A DNA stretch of 5,985 bases from Candidatus Poribacteria bacterium (lineage in GTDB: Bacteria; Poribacteria; WGA-4E; WGA-3G): contig VXZL01000255.1 in the NCBI GenBank assembly GCA_009845505.1, forward strand, positions 1-5,985. The letters are read 5' to 3'. The translations under genes and the position numbers were made by a program. Below the pieces are notes generated by a model, which was not told where the DNA came from, searched no databases, and was given only the letters and a program-made list of their open reading frames with translations. Position 1 is the stretch's first letter. Each line of letters begins with the position of its first letter. Below, one piece after another: positions 1 to 5,006 of the stretch.

Positions 1-1026
1 CATACGCATACTGATTCTGAACTAAAACCTTTGGTCATTCCTGCTTCTGAGACAGCGGCGCGGATGGCACAAGCGGCAGGGAACTTCCTGGATACGCTCA
101 CACCACCCCTACGTCAGCAAGCAGCACTTCCGTTTGATGGAAACGAACGCTTCCGTTGGCACTACATCCCCATTGAGATGTGGGAACGCAAAGGTGTATC
201 TCTCAAAGAGTTAAACGAGAAGCAACAGGAAGCAGCCTTCGCGCTTATGGAGAGCGGTTTGAGTGCAAAAGGCTATCAGAAGGCCCGCGCTATTATTAAC
301 TTAGAGACAACGCTCGGTGAGATTGAACGGGCTGCCGGTGAAGCCCGGCTCGTCCGTGATCCATCCTTATACTTCTTCACGGTCTTTGGTGATCCGACGG
401 GGAACGGCGCGTGGGGATGGCGGGCTGAAGGACACCATGTCTCTCTCAACTTCACTGTTGTCAATCGTGAATTGGTTTCTCCTAACCCGTCTTTCTTCGG
501 CTCAAATCCGGCTGAAGTGCCACAAGGGCAAAAAAAAGGACTCAGAGTCCTCTCTGCTGAGGAGGACATCGCACGTAAACTCCTTACAAGCCTAAATAAT
601 GCACAGAAGGCACAAACCATTATCAATGCAGACGCACCCTCCGATATTTTAACGCGCGATGTCCCTAAAGTTGAGTTTGAGGCTGTTGAGGGGTTAGCCG
701 CGGAAGCTATGGAGACACAGCAGCGAGAACTGCTGATGGAACTTGTCCACGAATACATTGATCGGCTGCCTGATGAGATTGCTCAGATTGAGCGGCGCAA
801 ACTCCGTGAAGGGAACGTCAGCGATATCCATTTCGCATGGGCAGGGGATGAAGTACCGAAGACTCCGCACTATTATAGGCTACACGGGCCGTTCTTCTTT
901 GTGGAATACGATAACACCCAGAACAATGCAAACCACATTCACTCTGTGTGGCGGCACATCGCAGACGATTTTGGTGTCGACCTGCTTCGGTTGCACTACC
1001 ACAAATCTGACCATCACGATCATTAG
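1..1026 (+). CDS. DUF3500 family protein, 5'-partial
   Basis: The reading frame is open from the first base to a TAG at 1024-1026 (341 codons seen). A TTG at 31 could be read as a start, but it has no Shine-Dalgarno sequence and the frame continues upstream, so the true start is probably off the window. The sequence matches my memory of the DUF3500 family: an early helical part with RWHYIP (codons 52-57), a central GHHVSLNF block (codons 144-151) after FTVFGDPTGNGAWGW, and a late block PHYYRLHGPFFFVEYDNTQ followed by NHIHSVWRH (about codons 289-319), ending in a His-rich tail (HYHKSDHHDH). The conserved histidines could bind metal, but that is inference; the family has no assigned reaction. 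No signal peptide can be judged because the N-terminus is missing. The gene converges on the minus-strand cluster and stops 2 bp before the palindromic element at 1029. The family call is fairly secure; function is unknown. Confidence 0.85.
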   Translation, partial: HTHTDSELKPLVIPASETAARMAQAAGNFLDTLTPPLRQQAALPFDGNERFRWHYIPIEMWERKGVSLKELNEKQQEAAFALMESGLSAKGYQKARAIINLETTLGEIERAAGEARLVRDPSLYFFTVFGDPTGNGAWGWRAEGHHVSLNFTVVNRELVSPNPSFFGSNPAEVPQGQKKGLRVLSAEEDIARKLLTSLNNAQKAQTIINADAPSDILTRDVPKVEFEAVEGLAAEAMETQQRELLMELVHEYIDRLPDEIAQIERRKLREGNVSDIHFAWAGDEVPKTPHYYRLHGPFFFVEYDNTQNNANHIHSVWRHIADDFGVDLLRLHYHKSDHHDH

Positions 1027-1028
1027 GA

Positions 1029-1177
1029 AGCGGCTATCAGCAGTCAGGGCGGTTTCTCCGAAACCTTTCAGTAGTCAGCGAAAAGATCGTTGTGGCGGTT
1101 ATGAACATTTGTCATTGCTACAACGTGTTACTGACCGCTGAAAGCCTGCGTAGCAGGCGACCTGACTGCTGACCGCT
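1029..1177. repeat. 149-bp palindromic, cloverleaf-like repeat element
   Basis: The outer arms at 1029-1048 (AGCGG-CTA-TCAGCAGTCAGG) and 1161-1177 (CCTGACTGCTGACCGCT) are inverted repeats that differ only by a 3-nt CTA bulge. Inside lie, in order: a hairpin GGTTTC-TCC-GAAACC (1051-1065); an inner stem CTTTCAGTAGTCAG (1065-1078) pairing with CTGACCGCTGAAAG (1131-1144), 12 of 14 matching; a hairpin GCCTGC-GTA-GCAGGC (1144-1158); and a central stem CGTTGTGGC (1088-1096) with GCTACAACG (1117-1125), fully paired with one G-U, capped by ATGA/TCAT (1101-1104, 1112-1115). The two side hairpins sit symmetrically between the outer and inner stems, which gives a four-way, cloverleaf-like fold on either strand. 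It fills the space between two convergent stop codons. It carries no coding capacity of note. It may be a MITE- or REP-like non-autonomous element, a structured RNA, or a bidirectional transcription-end structure, although neither side shows a clear T-run. Confidence 0.75.
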
Positions 1178-1189
1178 AATCACTAATCG
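1162..1189. repeat. 7-bp heptad tandem, four degenerate units
   Basis: Four consecutive heptads follow the pattern CTRAYYR: CTGACTG, CTGACCG, CTAATCA, CTAATCG. They overlap the right arm of the palindromic element and run past it into the 3' end of the CBM9-like gene, whose TAG stop (complement of 1176-1178) and last residues ISD lie in the last two units. The same heptad type recurs at 3654-3695. Confidence 0.6.
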
Positions 1190-2048
1190 CCTTCAAGTTC
1201 CCCCAGGTCGTCGTTAACTTATCAGCGGCTTCGACAGCGAGTTCCTCACTGGTGAGAACGACTAAACCCGTATGTTCCGAGTTCTTTCCGAAGACAATAG
1301 AGTGAGTATACCAACCACTCCAGCCTTTCTGTCCGTCCTGTCCAGCACCTTTGTCGCCATCGTTGACACAAATACCCAGACCAAACTCTAATCCATCGCT
1401 AAATTTTTTGCCTTTCACTTGCAACTCTTCCGCCGTGAATCTGAGTTCGTAGTAGGTTTTCTTTTCTGTTTCGTCGCGGATAACGGCGATATCATCGCCG
1501 GGGACAATGCCGCCACCCCCCGGATTTTCATTGAGTGCGTTTGGGAGAATGTCCTTCCCTTTATCGTCTAAGCCGATATTGTACAGGAACATCTGATGTC
1601 CAGCAGTCCGTTTGCCACTCATTTCAAAGGCGAGTTGTGCACCATCACCGTTCCACGCAGGAGCGGCAGCGTGCTCATGCTCATCATCGGTGACAATCAG
1701 CGCAAGATAGACAGCACTAGCATCCCAAGTAATCATGAAGCAGGTCTCGTGATCATCGGGACCCGTCCATTTTCCACCATTATGTGTTTCAAAAACGTTT
1801 CCAGAGTATTCAACCCCACAAAAAGGTTTCCCATCCGTACCTGTGACGGCTTCAAGCATACCGTCCCATTCGTTAAGGTCTCCGTCAATTGTGACATCAA
1901 TCCCTACCAGTGCATTATAGACATCGTGTGTTTTGCTGCGCCACTGGGCATCTGCTGTGATGTTTGTAAGCAGCGCGAATGCGATTGTCAGTATCCAAAT
2001 TTTGCCCATACGCGGCAAAATTTGTCTTTGCTTTACATTATTGTTCAT
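1176..2048 (-). CDS. Secreted CBM9/DOMON-like carbohydrate-binding protein
   Basis: A 290-aa protein with an N-terminal signal peptide: basic start (KQRQILPRMGK), hydrophobic core at about 17-30, and a likely signal peptidase I site after TADA (34/35). The mature part reads as one CBM9-like (cellulose/xylan-binding, DOMON-like beta-sandwich) domain. Typical marks are VTIDGDLNEWDG (52-63), the WDASAVYLALIVTDDEHEH strand with acidic turn (108-126), WNGDGAQLAFEM (132-143), YELRFTAEELQ (200-210) and FGLGICVNDGDKG followed by a Trp-rich GWSGW (222-246). The acidic DD and NDGD turns are the usual calcium or ligand loops of the fold. These domains bind sugars or heme in known families; the ligand here is not readable. 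ATG 2048 is supported by an AAGGAG 8 nt upstream. It is the last gene of the probable three-gene operon, 15 bp after the propeller gene. Its C-terminal residues and stop codon are formed by repeat-type heptads. Confidence 0.8.
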   Translation of the reverse strand: MNNNVKQRQILPRMGKIWILTIAFALLTNITADAQWRSKTHDVYNALVGIDVTIDGDLNEWDGMLEAVTGTDGKPFCGVEYSGNVFETHNGGKWTGPDDHETCFMITWDASAVYLALIVTDDEHEHAAAPAWNGDGAQLAFEMSGKRTAGHQMFLYNIGLDDKGKDILPNALNENPGGGGIVPGDDIAVIRDETEKKTYYELRFTAEELQVKGKKFSDGLEFGLGICVNDGDKGAGQDGQKGWSGWYTHSIVFGKNSEHTGLVVLTSEELAVEAADKLTTTWGNLKAISD

Positions 2049-2056
2049 TTTTCTTT

Positions 2057-2062
2057 CTCCTT
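2057..2062 (-). promoter_or_regulatory. Shine-Dalgarno AAGGAG for the CBM9-like gene
   Basis: On the minus strand AAGGAG ends 8 nt before ATG 2048. It lies in the 15-bp gap after the propeller gene's stop (2064-2066), so the downstream gene has its own ribosome entry within a likely shared transcript. Confidence 0.75.
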
Positions 2063-2063
2063 G

Positions 2064-3722
2064 TTAGCGGTTACCAATAGTTCTGTCCGATACATCACCA
2101 CCCAAACAAAAAATATACCGGTCGCTGCTTCCGATATACAACAATCCGTTGGCAACCGCAGGTGATGAATAAAGTTCTATATTTCGTGTGACAGTTCTCG
2201 TATCGAACTCCCACTGCATCTCTCCGCTACCAGCAGAGAGGGCGTAGATATATCCATTTTTTGTAGCCGCATAGACGACTTCCGGCGTTACAGCCGGTGA
2301 AGAGACAACCGGTCCACCGAGATCCGTTTTCCAGTTAAGTTCCCCGTCCATTGCCCCAAGGCAATAGACATATCCATCGCGCGAACCAAAGATAACATAG
2401 CCATCTTGAACAGCGATCGCCGTGAGAACTGCGTCTTCCGCTTCGTGTTCCCATACGGTGTCCCCTGTTTCGGCGTTAAGCGCGACGACCTTGCCCGCCG
2501 GTATCGGGGCACTCTCGGAGAAGTTTCCTCTTCCGAGTCCAAAAAAGACGATATCTTCGTATACACTCGGGCTTCCCCACACGGGATAAGGCATCTGTTT
2601 TGACCAAACTTCAGTGCCTGTCTCTGCATTGACCGCAAGAATCTGGTAACCATCATAGCCTGTCCCGAAATAGACTATTCCCTTATGCACAACGGGCGAC
2701 ATGTCAGCATGAACCCCACCGTAGTGCCAAATCTGTTGGCCTTCTAAGGCATCAATGCAATAAACACCATCACCACCGGCTGTAAAATAAAGTTTCCCTT
2801 GACTGATAAATGGTGTTGACTCCACGTGACTCGCTGTTGCAAAGGACCAGATAAGATCACCAGTGTTTGCGTCAAGACACCGGAGATGACAATCACTGTC
2901 TTGATGGTAGCCTTCCCCGATGTAGACTCTGCCGCCGGCAACGGCAGGGGGCGAGAAAATTGGGATACGCGAACTATGCCGCCAGACGACCTTCTGTGAT
3001 TCCGTATCAATGCAGTACGTCGCACCGCCGAGAGAGAAAATCGAACCGTGTGAAGAACCTATATAAAGCCGATTTCCGACAACTGCTGGTGAGGAAGAGA
3101 AGTCAACCGCCATCGCCTCTTCGTCCCTGAACACCCATGCCAGTGTGCCGTGTGTTGGTCCCGGAAGTCCGTCTACGTGTCCTGTCCGATTTTTTTCACC
3201 TCGGAAAGTTGACCATGCTCTGCTAACGCTTGTGTTTCCTGTACTCGTGTTCTGGACATTTGCTTCAGGGGTGAGAGTTGTCCAATTTCGTGCCGTGTCA
3301 ATCAATAAGTAAGTTCCCCAAACAAACCCAACCAGAATAACGACGCTGAAGATAGTCGCAGTAACCTTATGTGCAGCAGCAAAATCGCGGCACTTGTAGA
3401 AAAACATTTTAACTGTATCTCTGGCAAACACGAGTCCTGTCAGCAGTGCCACCCCAACGAAAGCAAGAATTTGCGGGACGATACTCAGCAACGCCGTCAG
3501 GGGTCCGAGAAGCTGCGGAATAACAGCGTAGGCAGGGCTTGCTGAGGCAAGAAAAACAAAAGAAAAGATTGCTGTTAGCAGCAACTTTGTATTCGCTTTC
3601 GATGGGCTATCGGCTTTCGGGGCGTTCCGCTGCGCTCCACTCTCAGCGGTTAGGAACTGACGGCTAACTACTGATTGCTGACGGCTGACGGCTGACAGCC
3701 CTTTTAATGCTGCTTTTCTCAT
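2064..3722 (-). CDS. Membrane-anchored PQQ-like eight-bladed beta-propeller protein
   Basis: 552 aa from ATG 3722, chosen because GGAAGGAG ends 6 nt upstream of it; the ATG at 3728 directly abuts the Shine-Dalgarno sequence. Residues 47-66 form a hydrophobic signal-like segment ending in SPAYA. Two further hydrophobic stretches (about 72-100 and 121-141) are probable membrane helices separated by a basic loop. From about residue 168 the protein is a PQQ/BamB-type propeller. Eight Trp-bearing strands (W196, W247, W292, W332, W373, W424, W464, W504), 40-51 residues apart, each pair with a following [VL]Y[IF]G or related strand such as LYIGSSHG (219-226) and VIFGSRDG (443-450), with intervening A.[ET]TG turns (for example NAETG). 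Eight blades are therefore expected outside the cytoplasmic membrane. No dehydrogenase domain or catalytic residues are seen, so binding or scaffolding is more likely than PQQ enzymology. Residues about 8-41 are encoded by a palindromic repeat inserted ahead of the signal core. It is the middle gene of the three-gene cluster. Confidence 0.85.
   Translation of the reverse strand: MRKAALKGLSAVSRQQSVVSRQFLTAESGAQRNAPKADSPSKANTKLLLTAIFSFVFLASASPAYAVIPQLLGPLTALLSIVPQILAFVGVALLTGLVFARDTVKMFFYKCRDFAAAHKVTATIFSVVILVGFVWGTYLLIDTARNWTTLTPEANVQNTSTGNTSVSRAWSTFRGEKNRTGHVDGLPGPTHGTLAWVFRDEEAMAVDFSSSPAVVGNRLYIGSSHGSIFSLGGATYCIDTESQKVVWRHSSRIPIFSPPAVAGGRVYIGEGYHQDSDCHLRCLDANTGDLIWSFATASHVESTPFISQGKLYFTAGGDGVYCIDALEGQQIWHYGGVHADMSPVVHKGIVYFGTGYDGYQILAVNAETGTEVWSKQMPYPVWGSPSVYEDIVFFGLGRGNFSESAPIPAGKVVALNAETGDTVWEHEAEDAVLTAIAVQDGYVIFGSRDGYVYCLGAMDGELNWKTDLGGPVVSSPAVTPEVVYAATKNGYIYALSAGSGEMQWEFDTRTVTRNIELYSSPAVANGLLYIGSSDRYIFCLGGDVSDRTIGNR
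3604..3701. repeat. 98-bp palindromic repeat inside the propeller gene's N-terminal coding region
   Basis: The outer arms GGGCTATCGGC (3604-3614) and GCTGACAGCCC (3691-3701) are inverted repeats with 9 of 11 matches. Within them are a hairpin GGGGCG (3619-3624) with CGCTCC (3633-3638) around an 8-nt loop, an inner stem TCAGCGGTTAG (3643-3653) with CTAACTACTGA (3664-3674), 9 of 11 matching, and CTGA-type heptads. The order of parts matches the left half of the element at 1029-1177: GGCTATC arm, hairpin after GGGCG, then CTCTCAG versus CTTTCAG. On the minus strand it is translated without a stop as residues 8-40 of the propeller protein, a Ser/Arg/Gln/Ala-rich stretch (SAVSRQQSVVSRQ) that looks unlike the rest of the protein. 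Confidence 0.7.
3654..3695. repeat. 7-bp heptad tandem, six degenerate units
   Basis: Six consecutive heptads end in CTGA or CTAA: GAACTGA, CGGCTAA, CTACTGA, TTGCTGA, CGGCTGA, CGGCTGA. The last part is an exact GCTGACG tandem (3677-3696, 2.9 copies). Three heptads make 21 bp, so an open frame through it gives a 7-residue repeat, seen as VSRQQSV and VSRQFLT in the encoded protein. Confidence 0.7.
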
Positions 3723-3728
3723 TTGCAT

Positions 3729-3736
3729 CTCCTTCC
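3729..3736 (-). promoter_or_regulatory. Shine-Dalgarno GGAAGGAG deciding the propeller start
   Basis: GGAAGGAG on the minus strand is followed at once by ATG (3728) and, after ATGCAA, by ATG (3722). A 6-nt spacing favours the second ATG; zero spacing argues against the first. Confidence 0.75.
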
Positions 3737-3739
3737 CTG

Positions 3740-4918
3740 TTACTTGGATTCTTCCATAAATCCGACAGCGAAATGCACTAAGTTCTCAAGCATCCGACGA
3801 TTTTTAGCGATTTGCGCGCTCCTTTGGTTGTGAAGATTCGTGATGAGATACATCCCTTTTCCATATCTGAGTTTGGCGACGACAATCTCTTTTCCATTGT
3901 TAGTCGTTGCCAGTATCTGATATTTATCGTTCCATCCCCGCCATGAGTCATCGAGCGCGAGCTGCCCAGATCGGATGCGGTTGGGTGCCTTGAAAAGTTC
4001 ACCTGCTTGGGAAGTCACTTTGAAATCGTTTCGGGTTGGGCTCTCCACACCCTTGAGCGGTTCAGGTAACCACCCGCTGCCACACGGACGATCGTCGTCG
4101 CTATCCTGTCCCGAAGCGATGACAATACCGCCGTTCTTCACGAATTCTCTAATCTGTCGTTCTTGTTTGTCGTTAAGCCGGTATCTGCCTTCAGAGAGCG
4201 CGCGAAAACCGAGCCACAGAATATCTGCTTCATCGAGGGTCGGCAGGTTACGGTCAGTCGTCGCATGATAAACGAAACCGAAATCTGCTACGGCATCAAG
4301 TTCACCAATAGCACGCGGTTCCGACTCATACCGTTCTGTTTTCAGCAACAGAAGCTGAAGCGCATCTCCACTGAGCATTCTACGTAACTCATCTTGAAAA
4401 TTCGGTGTTGAATCTCGCCTTGACACCTTGTCTCTATTGAGATATTTCTCAAAGTGTGTGAACAGCCACCAACCCCAGTCTTTATCTCTCGGTCTTGTGA
4501 CTTGGGTTTGAAACCATTTTCCTCGCGTGTGTGCGATGCTGTCAATGCGCCTACCAGCTTTCAGATAGAAGACTATAATCGGTTCGCCTTCCCTCAGGAA
4601 ACGGATAATTTCTTTTCTGTAGTCAGTTTCTCCTTTATAGACATCAAAACGCATCTTAATCTCTTGAAATTCACTTTTGCCCTTGAGATTTTCTTCGACC
4701 TTGATTTTTGCTGTCTTTCGTTCGGTGTTAACCTCACTGACGGTTCCGAAGACAACGTTTGTGCTTTCCGCAACGATTTGTCTGACGGTATACCGTTTTG
4801 CAATGTAGCCTTCCACAGATGCTTGTGTTAGTACGATAAGGCTTGTAACCAGCAGAAAGAAAAGGTAATAGGATTTGCGGACAGTGTATAGCTTGAAGGT
4901 TAACGTTGGTATCTGCAT
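3740..4918 (-). CDS. Exported protein with amidotransferase-like C-terminal domain, function unknown
   Basis: 392 aa from ATG 4918, chosen because AGGAG ends 7 nt upstream; a start at 4975 would add 19 residues and has no such site. Residues 14-33 (RKSYYLFFLLVTSLIVLTQA) form a signal peptide or membrane anchor. Residues about 40-135 are a small domain with VVFGTVSEV, KIKVEENLKG and EGEPIIVFYLK, probably a beta-barrel (OB-like) fold. A charged, Trp-rich linker follows (KWFQ to DWGWWLFTHFEKYL, 134-160). Residues about 205-387 resemble the class I amidotransferase-like (ThuA/DUF4159-type) flavodoxin-like fold: DEADILWLGFRALSEG (229-244), LNDKQERQIREFVKNGGIVIASG (248-270), and a late GKGMYLITNLHNQ (353-365) ahead of a C-terminal helix. 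The usual nucleophile Cys after the ILWLG strand is absent, so glutaminase activity is unlikely. It begins the tight three-gene set, 17 bp before the propeller gene. I do not recognise a named family; domain calls are by pattern only. Confidence 0.7.
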   Translation of the reverse strand: MQIPTLTFKLYTVRKSYYLFFLLVTSLIVLTQASVEGYIAKRYTVRQIVAESTNVVFGTVSEVNTERKTAKIKVEENLKGKSEFQEIKMRFDVYKGETDYRKEIIRFLREGEPIIVFYLKAGRRIDSIAHTRGKWFQTQVTRPRDKDWGWWLFTHFEKYLNRDKVSRRDSTPNFQDELRRMLSGDALQLLLLKTERYESEPRAIGELDAVADFGFVYHATTDRNLPTLDEADILWLGFRALSEGRYRLNDKQERQIREFVKNGGIVIASGQDSDDDRPCGSGWLPEPLKGVESPTRNDFKVTSQAGELFKAPNRIRSGQLALDDSWRGWNDKYQILATTNNGKEIVVAKLRYGKGMYLITNLHNQRSAQIAKNRRMLENLVHFAVGFMEESK

Positions 4919-4925
4919 TGAAATT

Positions 4926-4930
4926 CTCCT
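4926..4930 (-). promoter_or_regulatory. Shine-Dalgarno AGGAG deciding the start at 4918
   Basis: ACAGGAG on the minus strand ends 7 nt before ATG 4918. It is the only good purine-rich site in the 5' region and places the start just ahead of the hydrophobic signal segment. Confidence 0.75.
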
Positions 4931-5006
4931 GTATAATTCTGATGTTTTATGACAAGATGGCTTACAACTCCGCAAGTCAACGTTCCAAACGCATTAGTTG
5001 TGATCA

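Noticed and set aside
31..33. TTG as the real start of the DUF3500 gene
   Set aside because: The frame is open to the window edge and no Shine-Dalgarno sequence precedes this codon.
1051..1158. The two 6-bp hairpins as intrinsic terminators for the convergent genes
   Set aside because: Neither GGTTTCTCCGAAACC nor GCCTGCGTAGCAGGC is followed by a run of T on the reading strand beyond TTT, so a standard rho-independent terminator is not supported.
1029..1177. tRNA suggested by the cloverleaf-like fold
   Set aside because: It is too long at 149 bp, and arm lengths, anticodon loop, TTC loop and acceptor end do not fit a tRNA.
1029..1189. CRISPR-like array suggested by repeated CAGTCAG and CTGAC words
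   Set aside because: The words are 7-bp degenerate tandems and inverted arms; there are no equal-length unique spacers or cas genes.
4454..4831. Plus-strand open frame opposite the amidotransferase-like gene
   Set aside because: It lies wholly within a well-supported minus-strand gene, shows no recognisable domain and has a composition typical of an antisense shadow.
4919..5006. Promoter in the 88-bp gap before the exported-protein cluster
   Set aside because: On the minus strand TTGACT (4980-4975) and an AT-rich stretch near 4950-4932 are present, but no -10-like hexamer falls at 16-18 nt spacing. The visible TATAAT at 4932-4937 is on the plus strand, where no gene follows.
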